A stretch of DNA of 64,000 bases from Lachnospiraceae bacterium (lineage in GTDB: Bacteria > Bacillota > Clostridia > Lachnospirales > Lachnospiraceae): positions 1 through 64,000 of the forward strand of contig JAAVHZ010000068.1 of assembly GCA_014799465.1 (NCBI GenBank), in the 5' to 3' direction. A program made the translations under genes and the position numbers. This document shows, piece by piece, positions 37,337-47,804 of the stretch (its first letter is position 1; every line of letters starts with the position of its first letter). The notes under the pieces are model-generated. The model made no database searches and had not been told where the DNA came from. It saw nothing but the letters and a program-made list of their open reading frames with translations.

Positions 37337-37739
37337 TACAAATGTAATTGTTGATTATTACTGTGAAAGAGAAGAATTTTATAAAGCTTCTAAGGCTGTA
37401 ATGACATGGTGCAGTGAGGACAGTGTAAATGGATATGTGGCATTCCATTCACTTCCGAACATCTGGTTTATATTGAGGAAATCGCCTGAAAAAATTCGTA
37501 GGGATATTTTATTGAATATTTGCAAGGTACTTACCGTTGCAGGTGCAGATCAGGAAGAAGTGGTTAAGGCAATAGAAAATTCTGATTTTAAGGACTTTGA
37601 AGACTGTCTGCAAGACAGATGTGCTGTCAGCGTAGCGGCAGACTATATTGTCACAAGAAATGAGAAGGATTTTGCCGTAGCAGAAACAAAGGCAATCACG
37701 CCGGAAGAGTTTTGTGAATTGATGGAAAAAAGCAAATAG
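37320..37739 (+). CDS. PIN-domain protein, probable VapC-like toxin
   Basis: 139 aa from the ATG at 37320 (9 bases after GAGGG). The PIN core carries the acidic residues VLVDTNVIVDYY (Asp), NSDFKDFEDCLQ (Asp/Glu) and YIVTRNEKDF (Asp), so the four-residue metal site is likely intact and ribonuclease activity is plausible. It partly overlaps the antitoxin. The TA pair sits next to a dead kinase and debris, suggesting it came with a mobile element. Confidence 0.88.
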   Translation: MVVLVDTNVIVDYYCEREEFYKASKAVMTWCSEDSVNGYVAFHSLPNIWFILRKSPEKIRRDILLNICKVLTVAGADQEEVVKAIENSDFKDFEDCLQDRCAVSVAADYIVTRNEKDFAVAETKAITPEEFCELMEKSK

Positions 37740-37827
37740 ATGTGGAAGGGAACATTTTTATTGTTTTCTCAAAGATAAAAGAGACATATTGTAAAATAAT
37801 CATAAAGCAAGTTTTAATGAAAAGCAG

Positions 37828-37858
37828 AGACTAACCGGTGTGTTGGTCTTTTTTTTGC
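37828..37858 (+). terminator. Rho-independent terminator
   Basis: AGACTAAC pairs with GTTGGTCT over 8 bp (one wobble), followed by a run of T. It ends the PIN toxin transcript. Confidence 0.85.
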
Positions 37859-37969
37859 GATATAGACGGTTAATGTCGTTTATGATGTTTATAATGGTTA
37901 TCAGAAAGTTATGTGTCTTACGACAACATATTATTTATTTGAATAAGCCCATAGGGGAGATTGGAGGAA

Positions 37970-38137
37970 ATGATATAAGGAAAGCTGTTTATTCCTATCG
38001 GCAGTGAATCAAAGTTAGGATTGCTTGATTGGAGTCTGCCATGTGATAGTTGGTTGTGGGCATTTGTAAGGCTGTCTACAGCAATGGAAAATGTGGAGGT
38101 GGTAGAATGTGGGGAAATTAAAATCAGAAGTCTGTAG
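37970..38137 (+). pseudogene. small gene fragment with early stop
   Basis: Behind a perfect TTGGAGGAAATG start, the third codon is TAA; the frame then stays open for 52 codons (KLFIPIGSESKLGLLDWSLP..., ending ECGEIKIRSL) to a TAG. The residue composition is protein-like, so this is probably a nonsense-mutated gene. Family not recognised. Absent from the ORF track. Confidence 0.5.
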
Positions 38138-38182
38138 CAAAAGAAACGTTTTTATCTAACAAACGAAGGGAGAAATTTATTT

Positions 38183-38269
38183 ATGGTAATTCTTATTGCT
38201 TTATATATCTTGTTGGGTTATTGGGCGACGGGAAAGACGTCACATGCTATTCAAAATCTGACAGTTTAA
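38183..38269 (+). CDS. possible 28-aa membrane microprotein
   Basis: Short ORF with GAAGGGAG upstream. It encodes one hydrophobic segment (VILIALYILLGYWATGK). It may be a stub of a larger membrane protein of a mobile element. No independent support. Confidence 0.35.
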   Translation: MVILIALYILLGYWATGKTSHAIQNLTV

Positions 38270-38424
38270 CTTTGTAGAATTTAAAGAAGGATAAAGTCCA
38301 AAAACAAATATCCGATGGTTTTGCGTTAAATGCAATTCCGTCGGATATTTACACACAAGGAGGAGTTTGAGAATGGAAAGAAAAATGGGGTGTCGCCGCA
38401 AATGATTGTTCTTATTAATCAACA

Positions 38425-38446
38425 GGCACGAAGTGCCACATTTTTT
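38425..38446 (+). terminator. small hairpin terminator
   Basis: GGCAC-GAA-GTGCC stem-loop followed by ACA and six T. Confidence 0.6.
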
Positions 38447-38602
38447 GATACTTTTGTAAAGTTTTTTTGGTAAAAAAGTGTGGGATTTTATAAAAATAGG
38501 AATCTAAAAGCATTATAAATAAAGGCTTAGAGATTCCAAGAGACTATTACTCTGCCATGGAGGATAATTGAGAGTCTGGCAGAGAAATACGGAGGATATG
38601 GA

Positions 38603-38652
38603 GCAGTAAAAAGTACAAATGAGAAAAATCGAACATTTGTACTTTTTATTGC
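38603..38652. terminator. long hairpin, two-way terminator
   Basis: A 19-bp inverted repeat (one G-T pair) with A-rich and T-rich ends: GCAGTAAAAAGTACAAATG and its complement around a 12-base loop. Confidence 0.85.
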
Positions 38653-38802
38653 TTCAAACTATATACTTTTGAAAAGTTTTTTGCTATAATGTTCAGGATG
38701 GTAGCGATATATGTCAGAATAGTTTTGGAAAAGAAGAAGGATAAGTTGAAACAGTGGATAGAAGAGGCAGATGAGAAACAGGAGAGTAGATATAAATGGT
38801 AA

Positions 38803-38934
38803 ATTGTTGTATTAAGAAACATCAATATTGAGAATCTGATAATATCGAAAAGTGTATGGGAAAATAAGTTCATTGACAATTTAGCACGGGATATTAAAAT
38901 GGAATTTGTGACTTTTTGTAGTAAAAATTTGTAG
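38803..38934 (+). pseudogene. fragment of a YhcG/DUF1016 nuclease-family gene
   Basis: A 43-codon open stretch encodes ISKSVWENKFIDNLARDIKMEF, which matches the N-terminal DUF1016 domain of the YhcG/RpnC group. It has no start and ends at TAG. It belongs to a different copy from the fragment that follows. Confidence 0.6.
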
Positions 38935-38975
38935 TGGGAAAATGACGTTATATAGTTGGAAAGGTTGTTAAAAGT

Positions 38976-39003
38976 AAATTCGCTACACATGTGTAGCGAA
39001 TTT
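38976..39003. repeat. 28-bp perfect palindrome
   Basis: Two 14-bp arms AAATTCGCTACACA and its complement, without loop. It shares the GCTACA/TGTAGC core with the palindrome at 39372. Confidence 0.9.
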
Positions 39004-39371
39004 ATTGGAGGGTATACGAAGAAAAATGAAAAGGTAATAAAGCCCAAGAGAACTATGACAAAGAAGGAGGCTAATGTGAAGAATGAATTGATTTTGCCAG
39101 AAAATTATAAACAAACATACGATAATATTGTTAAATTGATTGAGGCTGCTAAACGTAAAGTCTTTGAAACGGCTAATTTTCAAACAGTATATTTATTTTG
39201 GCATATAGGGCAAGAACTTAAAGATAATATTTTAAATGGACAAAAAGCGGAGTATGGGAAATCAATTGTAAAAAATCTGAGTAAAGAATTAGAATTTCGA
39301 TATGGACGTTCATATGAGAAAAGTTCTATTTTTCGTATGATACAATTTTATGAGGAATTTCCCGACTTTGA

Positions 39372-39397
39372 AAAAGTTGCTACATGTAGCAACTTTT
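39372..39397. repeat. 26-bp perfect palindrome
   Basis: Arms AAAAGTTGCTACA and complement, no loop, at the point where the YhcG fragment loses homology. Confidence 0.9.
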
Positions 39398-39432
39398 GTT
39401 CGAACGAGGTGTTTTAAAATATGTTGGTATAT

Positions 39433-39457
39433 AATTGTGCAAGGTACTTGCACAATT
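39433..39457. repeat. 25-bp inverted repeat
   Basis: Arms AATTGTGCAAG and complement around the 3-base spacer GTA. It lies 65 bases before the uvrB start. Confidence 0.85.
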
Positions 39458-39521
39458 AAGCAGAAGAACTTATAAGGAGCGAATTATTCCCAAAATGGAA
39501 ATAGTTCATAAGGAGATTATA

Positions 39522-41504
39522 ATGGAACATTTTGAATTAGTATCACAATACGCCCCCACAGGCGATCAGCCTCAGGCAATCGAAGAATTAGTAAAAGGCT
39601 TCAAAGAAGGTAACCAGTTCCAGACACTTCTTGGTGTCACCGGTTCCGGTAAGACCTTTACGATGGCAAACGTCATCCAACAATTAAATAAACCAACTCT
39701 TGTCATAGCACATAACAAGACATTAGCTGCCCAGCTATATGGCGAATTTAAAGAATTTTTCCCTAATAACGCAGTGGAGTACTTTGTGTCCTACTATGAC
39801 TACTATCAGCCAGAAGCATATGTGCCTTCCACAGACACATATATAGAGAAAGACTCAGCTATTAATGATGAAATAGATAAACTAAGACATTCAGCTACAG
39901 CCGCACTGTCGGAGCGGAATGATGTCATTATTATTTCAAGTGTCTCATGCATATACGGTTTGGGAAGCCCTATAGATTATCAGGAAATGGTGGTTTCATT
40001 AAGACCCGGAATGATAAAAGACAGGGATGATGTCATAAGAAAGCTGATAGACATACAGTATACGAGAAACGATATGGACTTTAAACGAGGAAGTTTCAGG
40101 GTACGTGGGGACACTGTTGAAATATTTCCTGCTTCATCAGGAGAAAATGCAATAAGAGTTGAGTTTTTTGGCGATGAGGTAGACAGAATAACGGAGGTTG
40201 ACCCACTTACAGGTCATGTTAAATGCAGTCTTGAGCATATTGCCATATTTCCGGCTTCCCATTATGTGGTCTCTAAGGAAAAGATGGAAAAGGCAATAAT
40301 AAATATAGAGGAAGAACTTAGGGAAAGAGTGGAATATTTTAAAAGTGAGGACAAGCTGCTAGAGGCACAAAGGATATCAGAGAGAACTAATTTTGATATA
40401 GAGATGATGCGGGAGACCGGATTTTGCTCAGGGATAGAGAATTATTCAAGGCATCTTGCAGGAATGGAACCGGGTGCATCACCACATACACTTTTAGACT
40501 ATTTTCCTGATGATTTTCTAATAATAGTAGATGAATCACATATTACTATTCCACAGGTAAGAGGAATGTATTCAGGTGACCAGTCAAGGAAAACCACATT
40601 GGTAGAATATGGATTCAGACTTCCTTCGGCTAAAGATAACAGACCGCTTAATTTTGAAGAGTTTGAGAGCAAGATTGACCAGATGATGTTCGTGTCTGCA
40701 ACACCTAATGTATATGAGGGTGAGCATGAGCTTGCCAGAGTGGAGCAGATTATCAGACCTACCGGATTACTTGACCCGAAGGTTGAGGTCAGACCGGTGA
40801 CAGGTCAGGTGGATGACCTTATAGGTGAGGTCAATAAGGAAGTGGAAAAGAAAAATAAGATACTTGTAACTACTCTTACTAAAAAAATGGCGGAAGATTT
40901 AACGGATTACATGAAAGAGAATGGCATAAGGGTAAAATATCTGCATTCTGATATAGATACCTTGGAGCGTACCGAGATTATAAGAAATATGAGACTGGAT
41001 GTATTCGATGTGCTGGTAGGTATAAATCTCCTGCGTGAAGGACTTGATATTCCGGAGATAACATTAGTGGCAATACTTGATGCAGATAAGGAAGGCTTTT
41101 TACGTTCAGAAACATCCCTGATACAGACCATAGGCAGGGCAGCAAGGAATTCGGATGGGCATGTTATAATGTATGCAGACAGCATGACTGATTCCATGAA
41201 AAATGCAATAGATGAAACTAACAGGCGTCGTGAAATTCAGGAGAAATATAATAAGGAAAACGGTATAACACCTACTACAATAAAGAAGGCAGTACGTGAC
41301 CTCATAAGTATTTCAAAGGAAGCGGCTGAAACGAGTAAATTATTAGAGAAAGATCCTGAGTCAATGAGTCCAAAAGAATTAGACAGGCTTATTGCGAAGA
41401 TGGAAAAACAGATGAAGAAAGCAGCGGCAGAACTTGATTTTGAAACAGCAGCAGAATTAAGGGACAATATGATGGAGCTTAAGAAGTATAAGAATGAAAG
41501 ATGA
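39522..41504 (+). CDS. uvrB: excinuclease ABC subunit B
   Basis: Damage-verification helicase of nucleotide excision repair. 660 aa from the ATG at 39522 (AAGGAG upstream); the track start at 39435 adds debris. GVTGSGKT is the Walker [22 protein letters not shown] the beta-hairpin, followed by the helicase motifs and [15 protein letters not shown]. The C-terminal UVR motif ([21 protein letters not shown]) is complete. It overlaps the region just before uvrA and is coupled to it. Confidence 0.98.
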   Translation: MEHFELVSQYAPTGDQPQAIEELVKGFKEGNQFQTLLGVTGSGKTFTMANVIQQLNKPTLVIAHNKTLAAQLYGEFKEFFPNNAVEYFVSYYDYYQPEAYVPSTDTYIEKDSAINDEIDKLRHSATAALSERNDVIIISSVSCIYGLGSPIDYQEMVVSLRPGMIKDRDDVIRKLIDIQYTRNDMDFKRGSFRVRGDTVEIFPASSGENAIRVEFFGDEVDRITEVDPLTGHVKCSLEHIAIFPASHYVVSKEKMEKAIINIEEELRERVEYFKSEDKLLEAQRISERTNFDIEMMRETGFCSGIENYSRHLAGMEPGASPHTLLDYFPDDFLIIVDESHITIPQVRGMYSGDQSRKTTLVEYGFRLPSAKDNRPLNFEEFESKIDQMMFVSATPNVYEGEHELARVEQIIRPTGLLDPKVEVRPVTGQVDDLIGEVNKEVEKKNKILVTTLTKKMAEDLTDYMKENGIRVKYLHSDIDTLERTEIIRNMRLDVFDVLVGINLLREGLDIPEITLVAILDADKEGFLRSETSLIQTIGRAARNSDGHVIMYADSMTDSMKNAIDETNRRREIQEKYNKENGITPTTIKKAVRDLISISKEAAETSKLLEKDPESMSPKELDRLIAKMEKQMKKAAAELDFETAAELRDNMMELKKYKNER

Positions 41505-41514
41505 GGTAAACCGG

Positions 41515-44358
41515 ATGGCATCAGATAAATCAATAAAAAAGTATATTAAAATAAGAGGGGCAAATGAGCATAATTTAAAAAAAATAGATGTAGATATACC
41601 ACGTAATAAGTTTGTTGTACTGACCGGATTAAGTGGTTCAGGAAAATCATCACTGGCATTTGATACTATTTACGCAGAAGGACAGAGACGATATATGGAA
41701 TCCTTATCGTCTTACGCAAGACAGTTCTTAGGACAGATGGAAAAACCGGAGGTAGAGAGTATAGAGGGACTGCCTCCTGCAATATCCATTGACCAGAAGT
41801 CAACGAACAGAAATCCACGTTCTACAGTTGGAACGGTGACAGAAATATATGATTATTTTAGACTTTTGTATGCAAGAGTAGGTATACCACACTGCCCGAA
41901 ATGCGGCAAGGAGATAAAGAAACAGACTGTAGATCAGATGACGGACCAGATTATGTCATTACCGGAGAGAAGTAAAATCCAGCTTCTTGCCCCGGTAGTA
42001 CGAGGTAGAAAAGGTGAGCATGTAAAAGTATTGCAGCAGGCTAAAAAGAGCGGATTTGTTCGTGTGAGAATAGATGGAAATATGTATGAGCTTACAGAAG
42101 AAATTAAGCTGGAAAAAAATAAAAAGCACAATATTGAGATAGTTGTGGATCGATTATCTATAAGAGAAGGAATAGAAAAAAGACTAACAGATTCTATTGA
42201 AACTGTTTTGAAATTGTCAGAAGGACTTATGATAGTGGATGTAATAGATGGTGAGCCAATAAATTTCAGCCAGAGCTTTTCATGCCCCGACTGTGGTATC
42301 AGTATTGACGAAATCCAGCCGCGAAGTTTTTCGTTTAACAATCCTTTTGGTGCATGTCCTGTATGTTCAGGTCTTGGATACAAAATGGAGTTCGATCTGG
42401 AGCTTATGATACCTGATAAAAGCATCAGCATAAATGATGGTGCAATAGTTGCAATGGGATGGCAGTCATCAGGAAAGGAAGGCAGTTTTACCCATGCTAT
42501 ATTGGAAGCACTGGCAAAAGAATATGATTTTTCACTTGATACACCATTTGATGAGTTATCCGATACGGCAAAAGACATTATTATAAATGGAACAAGAGGT
42601 AAGGAAGTAAAGGTGTATTATAAGGGTCAGCGTGGTGAAGGTGTTTATGATGTGGCATTTGAAGGACTGATAGCAAATGAGCAGCGTCGATACAGGGAAA
42701 CTTATTCTGAGAACCAAAAACAGGAGTATGAGCAGTTTATGAAGATTACTCCATGCAGTGAGTGTAAGGGACACCGACTTAAGAAAGAATCATTGGCAGT
42801 GACGGTATCTGATAAAAATATATATGAAATTACGTCAATGCCTATATTGGATTTAAATAAGTATCTGGAAGAGATAAGCATTTCCGAATATCAGCATAGA
42901 ATAGGTGACACGATTTTAAAGGAAATAAAGTCGAGAATAAGCTTTTTGGTAGATGTAGGTCTGGATTACCTTACTCTTTCAAGAGGAACTGCCACTTTGT
43001 CAGGAGGGGAAGCACAAAGAATACGTCTTGCTACACAGATAGGTTCAGGTCTGGTCGGTGTTGCATATATTCTTGATGAACCAAGTATAGGACTTCACCA
43101 GAAGGATAATGATAAATTGCTTAAAGCAATGCTCCATTTGCGTGACTTGGGTAATTCTCTTATAGTGGTGGAGCATGATGAGGACACTATGTTGGCAGCC
43201 GATTATATAGTAGATATAGGACCGGGAGCAGGGGACCATGGCGGCGAAGTAGTTGCAGAAGGTAATGCAAAGGAAATAATGAAAAATGAGAATTCAATAA
43301 CCGGAGCTTATCTTAGTGGTAACAAATTTATTCCTGTTCCATCGGAACGGAGAAAACCGACAGGATATTTAAAGATTACAGGTGCAAGGCAGAATAATCT
43401 TAAGAATATAGATGTTGAAATACCACTGGGCATAATGACTTGTGTAACGGGTGTGTCAGGCTCAGGAAAAAGTTCATTAATAAATGAGATATTGTACAAG
43501 TCTCTGGCAAAACGTTTAAACAGAGCAAGAACTATTCCGGGCGACCATGACAAAATTGAAGGCTGGGAACAGTTGGATAAAATTATAGATATAGACCAGT
43601 CACCTATTGGAAGAACACCAAGATCCAATCCCGCCACATATACAGGTGTCTTTGAGCTTATAAGAGATTTGTTTGCCTCCACTGCGGATGCAAAGGCAAA
43701 GGGCTACAAAAAAGGACGGTTCAGTTTTAATGTGAAAGGAGGAAGATGTGAGGCATGTAATGGCGACGGAATAATAAAGATAGAGATGCATTTTCTTCCA
43801 GATGTGTATGTTCCATGTGAAGTATGTGATGGAAAGCGTTATAACCGCGAAACACTTGAAGTCAAATATAAAGGAAAAAGCATTTACGATGTTCTTGATA
43901 TGACTGTAGAAGATGCTGTTAAGTTTTTTGAAAATGTTCCGATGATTCACAGAAAAATAAAAACGCTGCAGGAAGTAGGACTGGGCTACATTAAACTGGG
44001 CCAGCCATCCACCACCTTATCCGGCGGGGAGGCACAGCGTATCAAGCTTGCTACGGAACTCAGCAGACGCAGCACAGGCAAGACAATATATGTTCTTGAT
44101 GAGCCTACCACAGGACTTCATTTTGAGGACGTAAATAAACTGGTAGAGATATTAAGGCGGCTTTCGGATACAGGAAATACAGTAGTTGTAATTGAGCATA
44201 ATCTTGATGTTATAAAAACAGCAGATTATATTATTGACATAGGACCTGACGGCGGAGATAAGGGAGGAACCATTATAGCCAAAGGAACACCTGAAGCTAT
44301 TGCAAAATCCAAGAAGTCATATACAGGAAAGTTCCTAAAAAAATATTTATCAAAGTAG
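41515..44358 (+). CDS. uvrA: excinuclease ABC subunit A
   Basis: Damage-recognition ATPase of nucleotide excision repair. 947 aa; two ABC ATPase modules ([20 protein letters not shown]; signatures [10 protein letters not shown] and [12 protein letters not shown]), zinc modules ([14 protein letters not shown]...[14 protein letters not shown]...CEVCDGKRY). The track start is 41494; ATG 41515, 9 bases after GAGGT, fits the family start [11 protein letters not shown]. Follows uvrB with 10 bases of gap. Confidence 0.98.
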   Translation: MASDKSIKKYIKIRGANEHNLKKIDVDIPRNKFVVLTGLSGSGKSSLAFDTIYAEGQRRYMESLSSYARQFLGQMEKPEVESIEGLPPAISIDQKSTNRNPRSTVGTVTEIYDYFRLLYARVGIPHCPKCGKEIKKQTVDQMTDQIMSLPERSKIQLLAPVVRGRKGEHVKVLQQAKKSGFVRVRIDGNMYELTEEIKLEKNKKHNIEIVVDRLSIREGIEKRLTDSIETVLKLSEGLMIVDVIDGEPINFSQSFSCPDCGISIDEIQPRSFSFNNPFGACPVCSGLGYKMEFDLELMIPDKSISINDGAIVAMGWQSSGKEGSFTHAILEALAKEYDFSLDTPFDELSDTAKDIIINGTRGKEVKVYYKGQRGEGVYDVAFEGLIANEQRRYRETYSENQKQEYEQFMKITPCSECKGHRLKKESLAVTVSDKNIYEITSMPILDLNKYLEEISISEYQHRIGDTILKEIKSRISFLVDVGLDYLTLSRGTATLSGGEAQRIRLATQIGSGLVGVAYILDEPSIGLHQKDNDKLLKAMLHLRDLGNSLIVVEHDEDTMLAADYIVDIGPGAGDHGGEVVAEGNAKEIMKNENSITGAYLSGNKFIPVPSERRKPTGYLKITGARQNNLKNIDVEIPLGIMTCVTGVSGSGKSSLINEILYKSLAKRLNRARTIPGDHDKIEGWEQLDKIIDIDQSPIGRTPRSNPATYTGVFELIRDLFASTADAKAKGYKKGRFSFNVKGGRCEACNGDGIIKIEMHFLPDVYVPCEVCDGKRYNRETLEVKYKGKSIYDVLDMTVEDAVKFFENVPMIHRKIKTLQEVGLGYIKLGQPSTTLSGGEAQRIKLATELSRRSTGKTIYVLDEPTTGLHFEDVNKLVEILRRLSDTGNTVVVIEHNLDVIKTADYIIDIGPDGGDKGGTIIAKGTPEAIAKSKKSYTGKFLKKYLSK

Positions 44359-44365
44359 AAGTCAG

Positions 44366-44394
44366 TTGACAATAACAAATCATTTATCTATAAT
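44366..44394 (+). promoter_or_regulatory. consensus promoter of guaA
   Basis: TTGACA (44366-44371), 17-bp spacer, TATAAT (44389-44394): a perfect sigma-A promoter about 100 bp upstream of the guaA start. No purine-riboswitch fold was seen in the leader. Confidence 0.9.
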
Positions 44395-44492
44395 TTGTTT
44401 ATAAACCATAGTTCTGAGAAATGAATTGTTATATTAAAACTAATTTAAAGTACTAATCAGTAAAAATACAATATTTAGATGGAGGTACTATT

Positions 44493-46034
44493 TTGAAAAG
44501 GGAAATGATAATTGTTCTTGACTTTGGCGGTCAGTACAATCAATTAATTGCAAGACGCGTAAGAGAATGTAACGTATACTGCGAAGTTCACCCATATACT
44601 ATGAGCCTTGATAAGATTAGGGAAATGAATCCTAAAGGAATTATATTTACAGGTGGTCCCAACAGTGTGTATGGCGATGATGCACCAAGATGTTCGAAGG
44701 AAATATTTGATATGGGAATCCCTATTCTGGGAATATGCTATGGTTCACAGCTTATGGCATACCTGCTGGGAGGAAGCGTTACTTCCGCTCCTGTCAGCGA
44801 GTATGGTAAAACAGAGGTAAATGTGGAAAATTCATCAAAGTTGTTTACAAATGTGAGCGACACAACTATATGCTGGATGAGTCATACTGACTATATAGAG
44901 AAAGCACCTGAAGGCTTTACTATTACCGCCCACACTTCTGTTTGTCCTGTAGCGGGAATGGAGTGTGCCGAGAGAAACCTGTATGCAGTACAGTTCCATC
45001 CGGAGGTAATGCATACACCAGAGGGCATGAAAATGCTATCAGGATTCGTGTATGATGTTTGTAAATGCTCAGGAGATTGGAAAATGGATTCCTTTGTAGA
45101 TACAACCATTAATGAAATTCGTCACAAAGTCGGCAATGGCAAGGTTTTGTGTGCACTTTCAGGTGGTGTGGATTCATCGGTAGCAGCAGTACTTCTGGCA
45201 AGAGCAGTCGGAAAACAGCTTACATGTGTATTTGTAGACCATGGTCTTCTTCGTAAAAACGAAGGTGATGAGGTGGAGGCCGTATTTGGACCGGATGGTC
45301 ACTATGACCTTAATTTTATCCGTGTAAATGCACAGGAGAGGTTTTACAATAAATTAAAAGGTATAGAAGAACCTGAAGAGAAACGTAAAATTATTGGTGA
45401 GGAGTTCATTAGGGTATTTGAAGAGGAAGCCAAAAAGATAGGTGCCGTAGATTATCTCGTTCAAGGTACAATATATCCTGATGTAATAGAGAGTGGACTT
45501 GGCAAGTCAGACGTAATCAAGTCTCATCATAATGTAGGTGGTCTGCCTGAGTGTGTTGATTTTAAGGAAATTATAGAACCGTTAAGACTTCTGTTTAAAG
45601 ATGAGGTCCGCAAGGCAGGACTTGAGCTTGGTATCCCAGATTATCTTGTATTCCGTCAGCCTTTCCCAGGTCCGGGACTTGGCATAAGAATTATTGGGGA
45701 AGTAACTAAAGACAAGGTGCGTATTGTGCAGGATGCAGATGCCATCTACCGCGAAGAGATAGCAAAAGCCGGAGTTGATAAAGGTCTTGGACAGTATTTT
45801 GCTGCTCTTACTAATATGCGTTCAGTGGGTGTAATGGGTGATGAAAGAACTTATGATTATGCAATTGCATTGAGGGCAGTGTGTACAAGTGATTTTATGA
45901 CTGCGGAGGCAGCACAGATTCCGTGGGAAGTTCTGCAGGTGGTGATGAATAGGATAATTAATGAGGTTAAAGGGGTTAATCGGGTAATGTATGATTTGAC
46001 TAGTAAGCCGCCGGGGACGATTGAGTTCGAATAA
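44493..46034 (+). CDS. guaA: GMP synthase (glutamine-hydrolysing)
   Basis: Converts XMP to GMP. 513 aa. Glutamine amidotransferase ([17 protein letters not shown], catalytic Cys; AVQFHPEV His), ATP-pyrophosphatase P-loop ([17 protein letters not shown]), and the C-terminal dimerisation domain ending PPGTIEFE. Starts with TTG 7 bases behind GGAGG. Its last bases, GAGTTCGAATA, recur twice downstream and look like the attachment site of integrated islands; GMP synthases usually end in a TIEWE-like sequence, so the F may come from the element. Confidence 0.98.
   Translation: MKREMIIVLDFGGQYNQLIARRVRECNVYCEVHPYTMSLDKIREMNPKGIIFTGGPNSVYGDDAPRCSKEIFDMGIPILGICYGSQLMAYLLGGSVTSAPVSEYGKTEVNVENSSKLFTNVSDTTICWMSHTDYIEKAPEGFTITAHTSVCPVAGMECAERNLYAVQFHPEVMHTPEGMKMLSGFVYDVCKCSGDWKMDSFVDTTINEIRHKVGNGKVLCALSGGVDSSVAAVLLARAVGKQLTCVFVDHGLLRKNEGDEVEAVFGPDGHYDLNFIRVNAQERFYNKLKGIEEPEEKRKIIGEEFIRVFEEEAKKIGAVDYLVQGTIYPDVIESGLGKSDVIKSHHNVGGLPECVDFKEIIEPLRLLFKDEVRKAGLELGIPDYLVFRQPFPGPGLGIRIIGEVTKDKVRIVQDADAIYREEIAKAGVDKGLGQYFAALTNMRSVGVMGDERTYDYAIALRAVCTSDFMTAEAAQIPWEVLQVVMNRIINEVKGVNRVMYDLTSKPPGTIEFE
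46023..46033 (+). other. putative island attachment core at the guaA 3' end
   Basis: GAGTTCGAATA covers the last codons and stop of guaA. It is repeated exactly at 47228 and 54028. The guaA 3' end is a known integration hot spot for genomic islands. Confidence 0.7.
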
Positions 46035-46151
46035 TACAAGGGTGTATAGTTTATTATATATGGCAGGTGGTCTATATGAACGCCTACTGTATTTGATAAA
46101 TATTATATATACATTTTGAGATAAGTATTGTTGCCAAATAGGAGAGGTGTA

Positions 46152-47099
46152 ATGAGTAAAAGGTATAAGATTATTTTGGTTGGAATTATTGTTGTCTTTT
46201 TTGCTTGTTTGATATATAGTTTTATTGATAGAGATTTTGATTTTATTACATATATAGCTGGACTATCCAGTTTCTTTGTTGCATTACTTACAGTTGTATA
46301 TGTATACACGACTAATGAACAATTGAAAATGATGAATAAACAATTAAAACAAATGGAAAAGGAACAAAAGCAACAACGACAGCCATTTCCACATATGAAT
46401 AAGGTTGAGTTAGAAATCGAGAAACCTAGGTTTTTCTATACACCACCAACAGATGAGTATTCATGTCAATCAAGGTATCGCATAATAGCAAATATCGATA
46501 ACCTTACAAATGAGCCGGCAGTGTTATTAGATGTGGTTGCAACAATTAATATACCACAAGATAACAATATAATTGTGCTTGATACAACTACAGAACGAAT
46601 CAATGTATTGTCAAAAGAATATAATGATAAGATAGAAGTCAGTTTCCTTTTTTCAGGAGATGAAAAAGCAAAATTATTTGAGGCATTAAGAAACAAAAAG
46701 GCAAGTGAATTCCCAAGATTAAATATTTGCATTTATTATAGGAACCTTGTGGGAGGTTGTTTTAAACAAAAGAATTCATTTTATATTTTGCCAGAAGACC
46801 TAGATGTAATAAATAATTGGCATATAATAGTGAATTCGTTTGAGGTAGAATATTATGAAAAATTAAAAAAATTAAGAAACTTGGAAAAAGGTGATAAATT
46901 GCGAGAAATTCTTTTTGATGAAATTAAGCAAGATATTATAAAAAGATTAGAAGATGACTCAACAATTAAACTTGAAACTATGGCAATAAGTATAGCTTTT
47001 TCTATAGATTTTTTAGCAGAAAAAGAATATGTAAACGAAATTGACAAAATTAGTTATTATAGTCGATTTATTGGGGTTGAACCTGAATGCAAAGAGTAG
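46152..47099 (+). CDS. membrane protein with coiled coil, 315 aa, in the first island
   Basis: Not recognised. Two N-terminal transmembrane helices (YKIILVGIIVVFFACLIYSF and YIAGLSSFFVALLTVVYVY) are followed by a Lys/Gln-rich coiled coil (NEQLKMMNKQLKQMEKEQKQQRQ) and a 220-residue cytosolic domain with a beta-rich first half (RYRIIANIDNLTNEPAVLLDVVATI) and a helical tail. Start at the ATG 46152 after AGGAGAGGTG. It is the only gene between guaA and the second attachment core. The topology recalls membrane-anchored defence components, but nothing more can be said. Confidence 0.8.
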   Translation: MSKRYKIILVGIIVVFFACLIYSFIDRDFDFITYIAGLSSFFVALLTVVYVYTTNEQLKMMNKQLKQMEKEQKQQRQPFPHMNKVELEIEKPRFFYTPPTDEYSCQSRYRIIANIDNLTNEPAVLLDVVATINIPQDNNIIVLDTTTERINVLSKEYNDKIEVSFLFSGDEKAKLFEALRNKKASEFPRLNICIYYRNLVGGCFKQKNSFYILPEDLDVINNWHIIVNSFEVEYYEKLKKLRNLEKGDKLREILFDEIKQDIIKRLEDDSTIKLETMAISIAFSIDFLAEKEYVNEIDKISYYSRFIGVEPECKE

Positions 47100-47109
47100 A
47101 ATTACATGG

Positions 47110-47239
47110 CAACATTTTGGCAACAGAAAATCAGTAAGCCAGAATAAATGATGTAATTGAAGTAAAAAGCAGTGTGTATTTGCATAAAACTTAAACAAAT
47201 ATAGTTAAGAGCAACAAAGGACACTTCGAGTTCGAATAG
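47110..47239 (+). repeat. 130-bp right-end repeat, copy 1, with attachment core
   Basis: Begins at the TGGCAACA-TTT-TGGCAACA direct repeat (possible integrase arm sites) and ends with CGAGTTCGAATAG; the core is 47228-47238. The copy at 53910-54039 has the same length and about 85% identity by eye. Confidence 0.85.
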
Positions 47240-47246
47240 TAAACAG

Positions 47247-47290
47247 AGAGCCGGGAAGCCGCACATAAACAGCGGACTTTCCGGCTTTTA
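47247..47290 (+). terminator. Rho-independent terminator
   Basis: AGCCGGGAA pairs with TTTCCGGCT with an inner CCGC/GCGG, followed by TTTT. Confidence 0.85.
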
Positions 47291-47335
47291 GCTTGTGGCG
47301 AGATACCTTTTTGATACCTATTTTTTCAAATAAAC

Positions 47336-47790
47336 TTATTTAGTATATTTCCTAAATAAAGTTGCAGTAAATAATGTCATGATTATAGAACCGCATAATA
47401 GTTCAACAGACATGGCTATTTGTGTAATGCCGGATGTGGGAGCAGTGCTGCCTTGTCCCACTGTTAATAAGTGTAATAAAGCTGTAATATAGACTTTGGA
47501 GCCAATCAAATATTGTCTGACGATTAATAGCAAAAGTACAATTTTTAAAATAGTTGATTGAACAAGTAGAGGAATTAGGAGTAAATCCAGTAAACATATA
47601 AATAAAGCTGAATAGTAGTATTAAGAAGATTATACTTATAAACGCTTTGAAAGGTTTTTCTCCATATCCTATTATTGCTTCTAATAAATAATAAGGTAAA
47701 GCAGATATGACTTTTTTGCTTCTAGTTTCTGCTTTCTTGCGTTGATAATAAAAATTAGCTATATGATTATCATCTTCTCGTATATGATTG
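47336..47790 (-). pseudogene. frameshifted two-helix potassium channel-like gene
   Basis: Read on the minus strand, one frame encodes FISIIFLILLFSFIYMF and an IFDWLQSLYYSFITL pore-helix segment; a one-base shift near 47440 moves to the frame LLTVGQGSTAPTSGITQIA, the ion-channel filter (TVGxGD-like), and the second helix MSVELLCGSIIMTLFTATLF. The ORF track splits it into two short pieces. Some family members carry pentapeptide repeats N-terminally. Because of the frameshift it is called a pseudogene. Confidence 0.65.
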
Positions 47791-47804
47791 GAGATTGATA
47801 GGAT

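Larger units (their letters stand above)
38270..38802. other. mobile-element debris without intact genes
   Basis: Contains an inverted repeat AAATATCCGA (38305-38314 with 38340-38349), a strong RBS before a 10-codon ORF at about 38373, two terminators, and fragments such as EIPRDYYSAMEDN and IIESLAEKYGGYGAV in different frames (about 38530-38605). A 34-codon ORF (38698-38802) lies behind an extended -10 TGCTATAAT. None looks like a complete gene. Confidence 0.5.
38956..39417 (+). pseudogene. truncated YhcG/DUF1016 N-terminal domain
   Basis: Encodes about 120 residues of the DUF1016 N-terminal domain (ILPENYKQTYDNIVKLIEAAK, VYLFWHIGQELKDNIL, AEYGKSIVKNLSKELEFRYG) and then ends abruptly at FCSNEVF*, before the conserved helices and the PDDEXK nuclease half. 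First start in frame could be the ATG at 39055. A second stretch in the uvrB leader (about 39440-39500, [20 protein letters not shown]) may be a further remnant. Perfect palindromes lie at both ends. Confidence 0.75.

Noticed and set aside
44395-44492. Purine riboswitch before guaA
   Set aside because: No three-way junction or the conserved loop sequences.
47228-47238. GTTCGAAT resembling the T-loop of a tRNA gene
   Set aside because: No acceptor, D or anticodon arms surround any of the three copies; the identity with the guaA 3' end explains the motif better.
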